From Algoriphagus ornithinivorans (GTDB taxonomy: Bacteria; Bacteroidota; Bacteroidia; Cytophagales; Cyclobacteriaceae): a stretch of 64,000 bases of DNA. Shown here one piece after another: positions 33,634 to 45,500 of this stretch. The notes beneath the pieces were generated by a model. That model ran no database searches. It saw only the letters and a list, made by a program, of their open reading frames with translations, and was not told the DNA's origin. The position numbers and the translations under genes are program-made. The stretch lies in the NCBI RefSeq assembly GCF_900115305.1, contig NZ_FOVW01000007.1, positions 62,001 through 126,000 on the forward strand, written 5' to 3'. Positions within the stretch are counted from its first letter, which is position 1. Each line of letters begins with the position of its first letter.

Positions 33634-34605
33634 CTAAGAGCTAGTAGAAGGGTGAGATTTCTGAACCTGGCTTTTAATAATTAAATAAAGGATGGCCATT
33701 CCAATTAAAAATCCAAGCGCCAAATAATTGTCAGGAAGCTTATCAGAAGGTTGGACGAAGAGAATATAATTAATCAATGCCTGCAAAACAGCATACAGCA
33801 AAGCTATATACACATGTGGGATTTTAGCCTGATTCACAAATAACTGATAAAGATGACTTCTGTGAGGTTCGGTTAATTTCTCCCCATTTTGATACCTTTT
33901 GACCATAGTAAGAAAGACATCTGCACCATAAACCAAAAGAATCAAAATAATGGTCCAGCTTTCAGTTTCGATATACCACTGAGTCATAAAGTAGATCATC
34001 ATGTATGCCATAGAAATGCTTCCTATGTCACCTGCAAACATCAGGGCTCTTTTCCGAAGATTAAAAAGCAGAAAAACACTCAGGGAAAGTAGAATATACT
34101 GAATCAAATCTTCATCAAATAATTGAAAGTAATCATCCAGTACTAGCAATGTACCAAAGAACACAAGGCCACTAAGGCCTGTAATTCCATTGATACCATC
34201 CATAAAGTTGATGGCATTGATCACTCCCAAAGCAAAAAAGAAAAATATCAGCCATGTGTAAGCCGGGAAGTATGTAAACAGCCCCAAATCATAAAAACTA
34301 AAGCAAATAGCCAAAAACTGCACTCCAAAGCGAAGTTTTCGAGAAAGCTCAAACATATCATCCAAAAGGCTGATACCTGAAATCAAAATTAATCCCAGGA
34401 TCATCCAAGTATTTTGGAAGTCAAATATTATCCACCATAAAATTGCTGCGACAGGAAAAATAATCCCTCCTCCCCTCACTGTTGTATGGGAATGAGAGGA
34501 TCGATGGTTAGGTTTATCGACGATGTTGAACTTTTTTGCTAGTTGGTAATAAAGCCAACTTGCGGTCAAAAGAGATATAAAAATGAATAGACTAGTAGGA
34601 GGCAT
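33634..34605 (-). CDS. WecA-like undecaprenyl-phosphate sugar-1-P transferase
   Basis: MraY/WecA family initiating enzyme that links a sugar-1-phosphate to undecaprenyl phosphate. About ten transmembrane helices. VDKPNHRSSHSHTTVRGGGI (residues about 30-49), LLDDM (Asp pair at about 82), INAINFMDGINGITG, LMFAGDIGS and EPHRSHLYQ (the late His motif) are the catalytic signatures. ATG at 34605; a TTG one codon upstream is less likely. It is 153 bases after the amidotransferase gene and last in its run, probably starting the glycan made by the 64-34 kb genes. Confidence 0.93.
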   Translation of the reverse strand: MPPTSLFIFISLLTASWLYYQLAKKFNIVDKPNHRSSHSHTTVRGGGIIFPVAAILWWIIFDFQNTWMILGLILISGISLLDDMFELSRKLRFGVQFLAICFSFYDLGLFTYFPAYTWLIFFFFALGVINAINFMDGINGITGLSGLVFFGTLLVLDDYFQLFDEDLIQYILLSLSVFLLFNLRKRALMFAGDIGSISMAYMMIYFMTQWYIETESWTIILILLVYGADVFLTMVKRYQNGEKLTEPHRSHLYQLFVNQAKIPHVYIALLYAVLQALINYILFVQPSDKLPDNYLALGFLIGMAILYLIIKSQVQKSHPSTSS

Positions 34606-34758
34606 CAAAGGAGAAATACTGAAATATTTTTTCGCAAATAATATAGTGTAATCAATTTTTTAAGACAAATAATTCAATTTTTTAAGATTTGCCTAAAACA
34701 CTTCAAGGAAATCTAAATAAGGAAAGAGAAGATGAGGAAAACAGCTGCTTCTCTAGCA

Positions 34759-36459
34759 TTATTTATCATGAAGCAGTAAGGCTGTGTTTAACCACTGCCA
34801 GACATGGAAGCTGCTATCATTATCCCCTTTCATAAACTTACTGAGTTCTTTTTCAATTTTGGCATAATCAAACCAGGCATTCTGGCGAAGCAAACTTGTT
34901 TCATCATAAACCCAGTCTTTCAGATTATCTGACAACCATTCTCTTTGAGGAGTCTGAAGAGGTCTTTTAGGAGCTAAGGAAATTTCCTCACCTAAGTATT
35001 TGTTGGCAATTTTTCTAAGAAGCCATTTTTGCTTTCCATCTTTAATTTTAAAGTCTTTCGGACGTGAAAAAACATATTCAATTAATCGATAATCCAAAAA
35101 AGGCTCCCTCAATTCAGTGCTAAAGGCCATGCTAACTCTATCATTAAACCTGAGCGCTCTAGGGATCTTGGTATAAAACAAATCTCTGTATTGAAGATTT
35201 AATAACTCCTCTTCAAAAGGTTTAGGAAACTGATTTTGAGAAGCCAAACTACTGAAATTAGCATCTAAAACTTCTGGTCTTAGAGGAGAGGATTTCACTC
35301 CTTGTATTAAATTTTGAGAATTCTTTAAATAATAATCATAACCTGCCCAAGCTTCATCAGATCCCTGCCCGTCCAATAATACTATAATCCCTTTTTCACG
35401 GGCTTTTTGAAATACTTTTGCGTAAGCTAGTGTAGGAAGACCACCAAAAGGTTCATTCTGAACATCACTTATTTTCCTAGCTAATTCAGGAACCTCATCA
35501 GTCGACAACATACAGGGATTCAGAGGGAAAGGCTTATCCTGTAGCATCTTTTCCACCCAGAATATTTCATCATAGCGCTCATCACCTGTCAAAAATGTAA
35601 ATGCCTCAATCTGTCTATTTTCGGGAAAAAGATCATAAACCAAGGCTAATAGGGTACTTGAGTCCAATCCTCCGCTTAAGTTAAAACCAACCGGCACATC
35701 GGCTCTAAATCTTAATGAGACAGCACTTTTTAAAAGCTCCAGAATATACTCTTCCTGATCTTTGAGCTCTACTTCCGGTTGCGATTGAACCCTGGAAAAG
35801 AAATCATACCATTGGAAGATTTTTTGTTGCCCATCCTGCCAGATTAAATAATGGCCTGCAGGTAGCTGTTCCACCCCATCCCAAAAAGTCTCATTGGGTT
35901 GACCATAGGTACCCTTGATAAAATAGGAAGACCAAACCGAGGAATTTGGGTTTTTTGGAACTCCAATTTTCCAAAATGGACTAATTTCAGAGGCAAAAAG
36001 AAAGGATCCATTCCAGTTGGTATAATTGAAAGGCTTCACACCAAATCGATCACGTGCAGCAAATAACTTTCTATCTAAATTATCCCAAATGGCAAATGAA
36101 AACATTCCATTAAAATGGGATAAACAGCTATACCCCCATTTTAAAAAGGCTGCAAGAAGCACTTCTGTATCCGAACTAGTTCTAAACTTATAAAAGTCTC
36201 TTAGTTGTTCTTTTAATTCGAGATAATTGTAAATCTCTCCATTGAATACTAGGATATACCTTCCATCCTCGCATTGAAAGGGTTGATTTGAAGAGTCTGA
36301 TAGATCTAATATTGACAATCGATTATGCCCTAAAGCTATCACTTGGTCATCCACCCAAAAACCAGTATTATCAGGTCCCCGATGAGATTGACTCCCTAAC
36401 ATTTGGAGAATTGGAGACTTAGAAGCCAGCTGTCCTAAAATTCCTGCTATGCCGCACAT
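34759..36459 (-). CDS. Asparagine synthase-type amidotransferase (AsnB-like)
   Basis: Class II glutamine amidotransferase. MCGIAGILG puts the nucleophile at Cys2; LGHNRLSILDLSDSSNQPF and VFNGEIYNYLEL complete the glutaminase domain (1-190). The synthase domain has the PP-loop FNLSGGLDSSTLLAL at about 262 and LLDGQGSDEAWAGYDYY. AsnB homologues in glycan loci are thought to amidate sugar acids rather than make asparagine. Its start is one base from the CMP-sugar transferase stop, so a glycan role fits. A second copy lies at 55244-57088, only distantly similar. Confidence 0.9.
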   Translation of the reverse strand: MCGIAGILGQLASKSPILQMLGSQSHRGPDNTGFWVDDQVIALGHNRLSILDLSDSSNQPFQCEDGRYILVFNGEIYNYLELKEQLRDFYKFRTSSDTEVLLAAFLKWGYSCLSHFNGMFSFAIWDNLDRKLFAARDRFGVKPFNYTNWNGSFLFASEISPFWKIGVPKNPNSSVWSSYFIKGTYGQPNETFWDGVEQLPAGHYLIWQDGQQKIFQWYDFFSRVQSQPEVELKDQEEYILELLKSAVSLRFRADVPVGFNLSGGLDSSTLLALVYDLFPENRQIEAFTFLTGDERYDEIFWVEKMLQDKPFPLNPCMLSTDEVPELARKISDVQNEPFGGLPTLAYAKVFQKAREKGIIVLLDGQGSDEAWAGYDYYLKNSQNLIQGVKSSPLRPEVLDANFSSLASQNQFPKPFEEELLNLQYRDLFYTKIPRALRFNDRVSMAFSTELREPFLDYRLIEYVFSRPKDFKIKDGKQKWLLRKIANKYLGEEISLAPKRPLQTPQREWLSDNLKDWVYDETSLLRQNAWFDYAKIEKELSKFMKGDNDSSFHVWQWLNTALLLHDK

Positions 36460-36460
36460 T

Positions 36461-37159
36461 TTATCCGAATAGTTTATTTACCAAAATTTCAGCCTTCTTC
36501 CAGTCATCGAATGTATCAAGGTTTACATATCGAGATTCATCACCAACTATATAGGCTAATTTTTCACTTAAAATGGAATTTTTCGAGAGGATGACCTCTG
36601 ACTTTGTGATATAAATAGCCCCATCTCTGAAAAAAGAGGTGGGTAAATCCTGTCTTCGAGGAATTATCTGTTTTTCTCCTGTAGCAATTTCCAAAAATCC
36701 ATTTTGGCCAGGTTCAAACACCCAATGAGGATTAAACTCATGTGGAACAGGCAAAACAGAAACTAAGGCTTCTGCATCTGTTCGAATAAATTCTTTGATC
36801 GCATCATCGATCAAACCTTTTCTTCTAAATGGATAAGTTGTCTGAAGAAGGCAAATTGCGTCAAATTTTTCACCCTTTTCCTCAAAAAATCTAAGTGCAT
36901 GAGCAATAACAGGAAGAGTAGGCGATTGGTCATTTGCCAAGTTTTCCGGACGTGTAAATGGTACTTCTAGACCTATTTGATTTGCTACAGCAATAATATC
37001 ACTGTCATCAGAACTCAAAATAACTTTACTCAACAGCTTAGACTCTTGAGCTGAATCAAATGTATAGGCTAACAGAGGTTTTCCTCCAAGAGCTTTTATA
37101 TTTTTTCCAGGAATACCTTTGGAACCGCCCCTAGCAGGAATCAATCCAAGTATTTTCAT
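36461..37159 (-). CDS. Acylneuraminate cytidylyltransferase (NeuA/LegF-like)
   Basis: Activates a nonulosonic acid (sialic, legionaminic or similar) as its CMP form. LGLIPARGGSKGIPGKNIKALGGKPLL is the nucleotide-binding N-terminus, SSDDSDIIAVANQIGLEVPFTRPENLANDQSPTLPVI the next conserved block, ICLLQTTYPFR the substrate loop and YVNLDTFDDWKKAE the end. 232 residues is the usual length of the short form. Member of the neuB-neuC-neuA-like set at 36461-39523. Which nonulosonic acid is made cannot be told. Confidence 0.92.
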   Translation of the reverse strand: MKILGLIPARGGSKGIPGKNIKALGGKPLLAYTFDSAQESKLLSKVILSSDDSDIIAVANQIGLEVPFTRPENLANDQSPTLPVIAHALRFFEEKGEKFDAICLLQTTYPFRRKGLIDDAIKEFIRTDAEALVSVLPVPHEFNPHWVFEPGQNGFLEIATGEKQIIPRRQDLPTSFFRDGAIYITKSEVILSKNSILSEKLAYIVGDESRYVNLDTFDDWKKAEILVNKLFG

Positions 37160-37323
37160 AAGTTCATTTTGAGTTTTAAATAAAGTTTAATTTTAGAGCG
37201 CCTCAAACAATTACCTATTTCCAAATGATTGAGGGTTTTCAAAAATATACTAAATCCAATGCAGGACATCAGAAACAAGGGCTTTTCATCCATCTTATTT
37301 AGATTGAAATGCATTTGCAGCAT
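37156..37323 (-). CDS. Possible small gene before the CMP-sugar transferase
   Basis: A 55-codon frame (MLQMHFNLNKMDEKPLFLMSCIGFSIFLK...) in the 213-base gap between the neuC-like and neuA-like genes. Its TGA overlaps the neuA-like ATG (TTATGA). Residues 17-30 are hydrophobic and the tail is basic (CLRRSKIKLYLKLKMNL). Could be a small membrane peptide, a translation-coupling leader, or a decayed remnant of a longer gene. No homologue comes to mind. Confidence 0.25.
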   Translation of the reverse strand: MLQMHFNLNKMDEKPLFLMSCIGFSIFLKTLNHLEIGNCLRRSKIKLYLKLKMNL

Positions 37324-37372
37324 AGGAATATTGGAGGGTTGCCAGTACCCTCATTTTATTTTTAAATACAAA

Positions 37373-38527
37373 TCAAAAAGTAATGGTTTTATGGAAAATA
37401 AGAGGTACTTCAGCTAATAAATTAGCGATCTGTATTCCTGCATCTCCCCCTCCATAAACATCCGAAGAATCAGGTCTTGGATTGGATTTTATCTGATTGA
37501 TTGCTTCAAGGATCTCAGATTTGGAATAGTTTACATCCAACACATTGTTGCCTCTTGCTCTTCTATTTTGTCTGGTGCCAATATTGATCACCGGCACACC
37601 CAGAAAAGCACATTCTCTGATCCCAACACTGCTGTTTCCTATCAGACCCTTGCTGTGAGATAACAGCTTAAGGAAATCAAGAGGATCCATATTCTTAAAA
37701 AAATGGAATTGACTCAGATCATTATTTTCTCGAAAAGCTCTAATTCCGGTGCTGGTTCCATCAGCTCCTGCATCAACATTTGGCCAAAACCATAACACAG
37801 GCTCTTTTAATTCATGCAAGGCTTTTAAAGTCTCTTCAATATGCATTCTGGATTGACTTACTTCTGTTGTGACAGGATGCTGCATAACCACCCAATATCC
37901 TTTCTCTATATCCGGCTTCCCCCCTACTCCACCGTATTTCGAAAAAGGATTAAAATCCAATTTTGGGAGGTCCAATATTGTTTTCGCCAAGTCAATACTT
38001 GGGCAGCCCGTATTAAATACTAAATCAGGGTTTTCTCCTAAATCAAGCACCCTTTTTTTTGCATTTTCAGAAGCAACAAAATGGTAATCCGATAATTTAG
38101 TAATCGAATGCCTTACTTTTTCATCAATGTTTCCGGTAACTTCACCTCCTTGAATATGAGCAAGCGGGATATTCATGTAGGAAGCAGAAATGGCTGTTGC
38201 CATAGTCTCAAACCTATCAGCAATTGTTACAACTATATCAGGATTAAGGTTGTCAAAAACGGTGGATAACTCCAAGATTCCGATTCCGGTGGTCTTGGCT
38301 GCAGCTGTGAGGTTTTCACCTTCCAGAACATTAAAAACCTTCGCTGCTATATTGAATCCATCACTTTCAATTGTCCGAACCGCAGTTCCATATCGCTCCA
38401 ACAAGGCAGAGGCAGCCACAACTAGCTGAAGCTCTAATTCAGGATGATTTTGGATTGCATCCAATGCCGTCTTAATTCTTGAATAGGATGGCCTTGCGGT
38501 CACCACAACACAAATTTTTCTTTTCAT
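37373..38527 (-). CDS. UDP-GlcNAc 2-epimerase, hydrolysing (NeuC/LegG-like)
   Basis: Converts UDP-GlcNAc (or a UDP-diNAc bacillosamine relative) to ManNAc-type sugar plus UDP, the first step to nonulosonic acid. GT-B fold. KICVVVTARPSYSRIKTAL is the start motif; HIQGGEVTGNIDEKVRHSITKLSDYHF, GNSSVGIRECAFLGVPVINIGTRQNRRARGNNVLDV and the Glu/His catalytic set in these blocks are the family signatures. ATG at 38527 directly abuts the synthase stop (38528). Operates with the neighbouring synthase and cytidylyltransferase. Confidence 0.92.
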   Translation of the reverse strand: MKRKICVVVTARPSYSRIKTALDAIQNHPELELQLVVAASALLERYGTAVRTIESDGFNIAAKVFNVLEGENLTAAAKTTGIGILELSTVFDNLNPDIVVTIADRFETMATAISASYMNIPLAHIQGGEVTGNIDEKVRHSITKLSDYHFVASENAKKRVLDLGENPDLVFNTGCPSIDLAKTILDLPKLDFNPFSKYGGVGGKPDIEKGYWVVMQHPVTTEVSQSRMHIEETLKALHELKEPVLWFWPNVDAGADGTSTGIRAFRENNDLSQFHFFKNMDPLDFLKLLSHSKGLIGNSSVGIRECAFLGVPVINIGTRQNRRARGNNVLDVNYSKSEILEAINQIKSNPRPDSSDVYGGGDAGIQIANLLAEVPLIFHKTITF

Positions 38528-39523
38528 TTAAATTATATCCTGGTCAGTCAAAAATTCCCATTTTGTGAGTTTTCGAGCGGTCTTTTTGCCAATAACCGAC
38601 TGATAATTGATCGCTGCTATTCCCTTATCGCCTGGTTTTTTTGATTCCAAATCATCAAAACCTATTATGTGGCCGGCTTGAAGATCCTTATTTACAGCCA
38701 GACTTTTTCCAAAAATTCTTTTTAGCTCAGTAAACTTTGAGTTATCTGATTTATGAATAGGAGACTTTAATGAGTTTTGAATCTGTCTGATTCCTTTGCA
38801 TAATTTTTCAGTATCATCGATTGAAATACTCGCCGGGGAATCAGGGCCAAACTGTCGCTTATCAAAAACAACATGAAACTCAAAAACCTCTGCACCGAGT
38901 GCAGCAGCAGCTAAGCAGGCGTAAATATCACCACTATGGTCAGAGAATCCAACTGGGATTTGAAAACGGGTTTTCATCTCTGAAATTACATTTAAGCCCC
39001 ACTCCTCTGGCTGGGTAGGATATGCAGTAGTACATTGGAGAAGGCTGAGAGATGGCGTTCCTGATTCTTTTAAAAAGGAAAGAGCTTGTTCCAATTCCTC
39101 AAAATCACTCATTCCAGAACTGACAATAACCGGTTTGCCGGTTTTAGCTATTTTTTCAAGTATTAGACGGTTTGTTATTTCCCCAGAGCCAATTTTGTAG
39201 ACCTCTACTCCAACCTTTTCCAATAAGTCTACAGCCGCTAGGCTAAATGGTGAAGAAATAAACTTTAATCCCTTTTCTTTACAATGCTCACTAATCCCCA
39301 ACCATTGTTCCTCTGTAAATTCCATCCGCTTCCAATAATCAAACCTGGTTTTGTCCTGTTTTGAGAATTTTACTCGAAAGGGCTCATATTCCGAACTTTC
39401 CGCTTCTGCAATATGAGTTTGAAACTTGATGGCGTCCACACCCACAGTTGAAAGGGCATCTATAAAAGCATGGGCATTCCCTAAGCTCCCATCATGGGCT
39501 TGGGCTATTTCAGCTATAATCAT
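38528..39523 (-). CDS. Nonulosonic acid synthase (NeuB/LegI-like)
   Basis: Condenses phosphoenolpyruvate with a ManNAc-type sugar to give a nonulosonic acid. IIAEIAQAHDGSLGNAHAFIDAL, GVDAIKFQTH, KFISSPFSLAAVDLLEKVGVEVYKIGSGEITN, VSSGMSDFEEL and GFSDHSGDIYACLAAAALGAEVFEFHV build the TIM barrel. Residues about 275-331 are the SAF/antifreeze-like domain (IFGKSLAVNKDLQAGHIIGFDDLESKKPGDKGI). Length 331 is slightly short but complete. Its ATG overlaps the stop of the giant adhesin gene by one base (TAATG). Sialic versus legionaminic or pseudaminic substrate is undecided. Confidence 0.92.
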   Translation of the reverse strand: MIIAEIAQAHDGSLGNAHAFIDALSTVGVDAIKFQTHIAEAESSEYEPFRVKFSKQDKTRFDYWKRMEFTEEQWLGISEHCKEKGLKFISSPFSLAAVDLLEKVGVEVYKIGSGEITNRLILEKIAKTGKPVIVSSGMSDFEELEQALSFLKESGTPSLSLLQCTTAYPTQPEEWGLNVISEMKTRFQIPVGFSDHSGDIYACLAAAALGAEVFEFHVVFDKRQFGPDSPASISIDDTEKLCKGIRQIQNSLKSPIHKSDNSKFTELKRIFGKSLAVNKDLQAGHIIGFDDLESKKPGDKGIAAINYQSVIGKKTARKLTKWEFLTDQDII

Positions 39524-42500
39524 TAACGAATTAAAATAAATACTCCGGATTTATGAACAACTTCACCTGATCTGCTGGTAAACTTGCCTCTAAATACATA
39601 ATTGCCATTTGGTGCAGGGCGACCTTTGAAATACCCATCCCAACCTTGACCTTCTAGTGAAGAAGTCTCATAGATGAGCTCTCCCCAGGTTGTGAAGATG
39701 TAAAACTCCATTGAGGCAATTCCTCTAAATACCGGTTTAAAGAAATTATTTTTACCATCCGCTCTATCAGGCGTGAAGGCAGTAGGAACTTCTACCCAAA
39801 ATTCATCTGATACCTGAATAGTTTGCTCATACACAGAGGAACAACCAAATTCATCAATTACAGTCAATCTAATCAGATAGGTTCCTGCTTCTTCATAAAA
39901 GTGCGTAGGATTGATTTCTGAACTAAAATTTCCATCACCGAAATCCCAATTCCAAATAATTACTTTCCCTTTTGATAAATTATTAAATAGGATGTTTTCA
40001 AAAATCTGAAGTGAATCCTGTGACACTAATTGACCATTGAAAAGCTCAACTTCAAAATCAAAGTCAGCCACTACTAACTCATCTGCGATAATCACTCTAA
40101 TTCTTTGAGGCTCATTCCAACATCCTGAACCTTTGGTACTACTTCTCACCCGATAATCTCCAGATTGGTTCACGTTATCAATATCACTAATCTGCATGGC
40201 CGCTCCAGAAGGGCTCAGAATATCATAATCATATATAGCTGGATTAAACCCTTCGATATATTGGGTTAAGTCCACTGTTCCTTGTGGATCGCACACCACT
40301 GATGGGTTTGATACTCTTAAATCAGGTATTCTACTCACAAAAACCTGAACCGGTTTTGGTTCAATGCCACAAATACCTGTTCCGGAAACATTGACATAAT
40401 AAGTATAAGGCGTAGATCTTTCTCTTAATCCATCGATCCTTAATTCCCCAGTAGAAGAAATTGAATAAGTAACTCCTCCTGAACTTCCATTGGAAATTGG
40501 CTGAGTTCCATTTGAATCAAAGAACCAGGTAAATTCCTCATCTAAAATATTCTGGGGGACTCTTGGAGATAAGATTGCCTGCTGTCCTTCACAAATTCTT
40601 TGATCCTCAACGGTTATTTCAGTAGGGATTTCTGTTACCTCTATGGATTGAGGCAAACTGAATTCGCAGCCTGAGCCGTCAACTATCCTAATTTGATAAT
40701 CTCCCAATCCTAATCCAGAGATTGAAACTATTCCTTCAGAAGCAACTAACAAATTATTCTCAGGGTCTCCAGATTTTTGATAATAAACAGTATATGGAGT
40801 GAATCCACCGGATAGTTCAAATCGAACAATTCCATTATCCAACCCACAAGTCGGGCTGTCTATTTCCGGATTATCAACTGATATAGCTGCTTGAGGACCA
40901 TTTACAAGTATATCGGAAAGAATCACACTGCAGCCCGTAGCACTCATCACTTCAATACTATAAGTACCTGCAGCTACTTCAAAAATATTATCATCAACAA
41001 AATCTCCTCCATTCAAACTAAAGGTATATGGCCCCGTACTTCCACTAGGATTTACCGTAATTCTACCTCCATCACCAAAACAGACTTCATCGATTACAGT
41101 GTAAGTCGCATTCGGAATTTCTGAAACTTGAATGGTCCCGCTTCCTACAAAACCTTCACAGACGTCCCCACCAGAAACCGTAACATAGTAGGTTAGACTC
41201 GCATTAGCATCTGCAAAGCCACTGACATTCAATATCCCGTTTGAAGAATTATATTGATAAGTTAAGCCATTTGGAGCAGGGTTAGGAGAGCTTGTGATAG
41301 GCTGAGAAAGATTTGAATCAAAATACCAAGTAAAATTGGCTGAAGTTCCATTAGGGTCTAACTCAGGAATCAGAGTTGCATTTTGATCAGAACATATTTC
41401 TACATCATCAACCAGAATTTGGGTAGGGCCGTCAACTAAAGTGAGTAAGTTGGTATCAACTTGGCAACCTTCTGAATCAGTTATTCTAATAGAATAATCT
41501 CCAATTGTTAGGCCGTTGATTTCTACTTTTCCATCCTGAGAAGAAATACTTTGATTTTGGCTTCCATTCTTAATCAAATCAATTTGATAAGGAGCCCAAC
41601 CACCTGTCACAGTCACAAATAATTTTCCATTTGCTGCCCCACAACCAGGGTCTAAACCAGTTAAAGGAGAGGCTGTCAAGGCGGAAGACGGGCCTTCAAC
41701 AGTGAAATCAATAAGTTGAGAGCAATTTGCAGGCGTAAATATTTCTAATTGATAATCACCAGCGACAAGATTTAATGATTCAAGCTGATTTTTATCCATT
41801 ATACTTCCCCCATCCAAGCTGTAAGTATAATCAGGTAAGTCCCCGCTAGTCACTGTCACTTTACCGTTGGTATCTCCAAAACAAGTGACAGGAGAAACTT
41901 CCAATTCAACCGATGGGGTTTCATAAATACTTAGGTCAACTTTGATTTCCTGGCCGGTACATACCACGAAGAAATAATAGGAATAATCACCAGCTGGTAA
42001 TCCAGAAATAATTAATTCAGGATTAAGCCAATCAGAATCATTGATTGTATAACTAACATTCGGGTTCAAAGGATCTTGTCCATTTTCAATCAGACCATTT
42101 TGATTCGGTTGCTTATACCATCTAACTTCAGTGGCTGAAGCAGGTGGTAAAGAAGGATCTGGAGCCAAGTGAATAGGTCTTATCGAAACGTCGTTTCCAA
42201 CACATGAATTGATTGGTGGAACTAATTGATAAACAGGATCCGAAGATCTTTCGATTATGAATTCAAAAATCTCTTCACATCCTTCAGCATCCTGAACAAT
42301 TAAATAATAAGTGCCAGGCGCAAGATCAGAGATTCCAGATTCAGTTCCTTGTAAAATTTGACCATTTATTGAACCTGCCCTCCACTCTATTTGGAAAGAA
42401 CCCCATCCACTTGAAATTTCTAAACCAGAGATACTACCATTATCCAAATCGCAAGAAGCTCTGACTATTGATGGAGAGTTAATTTGTATTGGTTCATCAG

Positions 42501-45500
42501 GACCTAACAATTCGACAGTTTCAGAATAGGTACATCCCAAATCATTCCGAACTTCAATTGAATAAGTCCCTGGGCTCAAGTTTTGGAAGTTCAAATCTGA
42601 ACCAAATGCGCCTCCATTAAAACTCACCTCATAAACCCCATTTCCACCAGAAGGAAGGACTGATATAGAACCATCATTAGCTCCAAAACATACCACGTTT
42701 TCAACATCAATATCAGCTGTTACAGGAGGATAAACCTTCACCTCAGCCATTTCAAAGAATGCGCAAATGCCTGGACCTGATACTCTCAAATAATAGATAT
42801 AATCACCTGCAGGTAGATTTTGAATACTTAATTCACCATTCGAATTAATTTGGAAAACCAATCCGTTTGCGTCTGGATTTGGACTTGAGTTAATTGGTTG
42901 TGAAGTATCTGGGGTTTTATACCAAGTAAGTTGAGGCTGAACACCAGCAGGAATTTCTAAATCTGGGGTTAAACTTACTATTTGTCCTACGCAAATTTCC
43001 TCAGAAATTGGCGTTGAATTTATTTGAACCCCATCATTATTGACTAGAGTAACGAAATCAACTTCAGTCAATGAGCAATTATTCTGATCTACTACTTCAA
43101 TGGAGTAATCTCCCGGTGCTAAATTGGTTAATGTATATTCTTGACCATTTTGAGTAAAACTATAGGTAGAAATATTCTGACCATTTATTTCAATTGAATA
43201 ATCTGGCGTACCACCCTGAACAGCAAACGAAAATTCTCCATTTGAGTCGCCACAGCTTGGATCTGTACTGCTAATAAAGTTAACAGCTAATGGTTCAGGC
43301 TGAACAATCTCTAACTCATATAGCTCAAAACAACCATTTGAGTCTTCAACTCTCACCTCATAAATCCCGGCAGCTAAATTTGAAAAATTGCCAGTTTGAT
43401 TAGATTCACCTGTGTTAATTGTATAAGTATATCCTGCAGGGTCACCGATCAGACTAATTCTTCCATCATTTGACTCAAAACAGCTCAATGGGGATACATC
43501 AAAATCTTTTTGAGGCAATGGATTTACAATGATAGATCCTGGAATCATTGGCCCTTGACAAACTCCATCCCCACTTACTTGAAGCAGCAGTTGGTATGGA
43601 GAATCATTGGAAGAAAGTCCTGTTAAACTTATTTCTCCATTACTCGAAATTGAAACTTGAGCTCCAAAAAGCTCCTGACCATTCGAGATTTCAGTAGTGT
43701 CTCCTGTATCATTCAAATAAAACCAGGCGAATACAGGAGAAGAGCCAGCTAAGTTTATAATCTCAGGAATTAAAACTGCTGAGTTTGGATTTCTGGTTGT
43801 AGGATCAATTTCACAAATTTCGGAATCAATTACTCCAAATTCCGGTATTTCGTCAGCGTCAATAATAATTGTTTCCTCTTTAGAACAACCTTTCGAATCC
43901 TCAATTAAAACTATATAGGACTTAGGTGCTAAGTCAGTTAGAATCGCTGTAGCGCCAGGGTTGGTAAGGTCACCCCCTGTTATTTCTGCTCCATCCAAAA
44001 ATAGTTTGTAAGGGGCTGTTCCTCCAGAAATTTCTAATTCTATAGATCCGTTGTCTAAATTACATGAGGCATTGAATCCGGTGATTTGAGAGAAAATCAA
44101 TTCCTCTGGCTGATCTAATATCACTTCCAATACATCCAAGCAATTTGTTTGAGTATTTGTGACTTGGATCGAATAAGTTCCGGCTGACAGATTAGTAAAA
44201 GTACCTGTGGTATTGGACTCTCCTGAATTAAGAAGCTGATAAGCATAGTCATTGGACTCACCTGCCGATACAAATATCTCACCATCTGTTCCATTGAAAC
44301 AACTCGGCATCGTAGAAGAGAATTCTGGATTTGGAAGGGGATTTACAATCAATTCCACAGAAATCTTTGGTCCAGAGCATACCTTATCGCCTGTAACCTC
44401 CAATAAAAACGTATAAGGATTGGAAGAAGCTGGAACTCCAGTTAAAGAAAGGTTTCCATTAGAATCTATCGAGGAACTACCACCGAAAACAGCATCTCCT
44501 GAATTTACTTGAACCTCATTACCATTTTGATCTAGGTAAAACCAGGTAAATACCGGTGAAGCAGATGCTGATTCTATTATGACAGGTGATAATACTGCTG
44601 TATTAGGATTCCCCGAAGCAGGGTCAGACTCACATATGATTGAACCTGTTGCAGAGAACTCTGCAAATGGGTCGGCTTGAATTACAAAATCCTGTGTGAC
44701 CTGACAACCTTCTGAGTCTGTCACCACGATTTGATGGTTACCACTTGCTAAGTCGGTTAATTGGATAGTAATTCCTGATGAGGACAAATCAAATCCTGAT
44801 ATGGAATTCCCATCTAGTGTTAGCGTATAGGCAGGAGTTCCACCCTCAATAAAAATAGTTGCTATACCATTATCCTCACCACAGAAGGTGTTTTCCAAAC
44901 TTGATAATGCTACATTTAATACCGGTGCTTGGTCAAGAGTAAACGGAATAGAACTTACACAACCTGTGGTTTTATTTCTTACAGTTGCAGTATACGAGCC
45001 AGCAGTTAGGCCTGTAAAAAAAGGATCATTTTGGAAATTAGTCAGCCCATCAATTTGAAATTCAAAATCAGCGATATTTCCATTCAGCACACCAATGGTT
45101 ACTGCTCCATCATTTCCTCCAAAACATGATATATTTTGGAGACTCGTAATCTCTGGTTCAGGAAGATCAAATATTTCGAAATTGACTGGGATTCTAGGTA
45201 GATTACAGGATTCTGGCCCTGACATTTCTAGATATAAAGTATAAACACCCCCAGAAAGATTTGAAATTGTCAAATCACCGGTCTGCGTTTCATAGAAATA
45301 ATCCATCCCCCCAGGACCTGTACCATTTGGTATTAGTGAACCGCCAGTCTCTTGGGTATACCAGTTAAAAATTGGGGTAGCTGTAGCCTGAACCTCAAAG
45401 AAATCAAACGTGACATCTAAGAAATAGCTATTATCACTTTCACAAATTGAGGGAGGAGTATTTACTGAAAAAACTGGCTTGGTGATATCATCAAGCGAGA

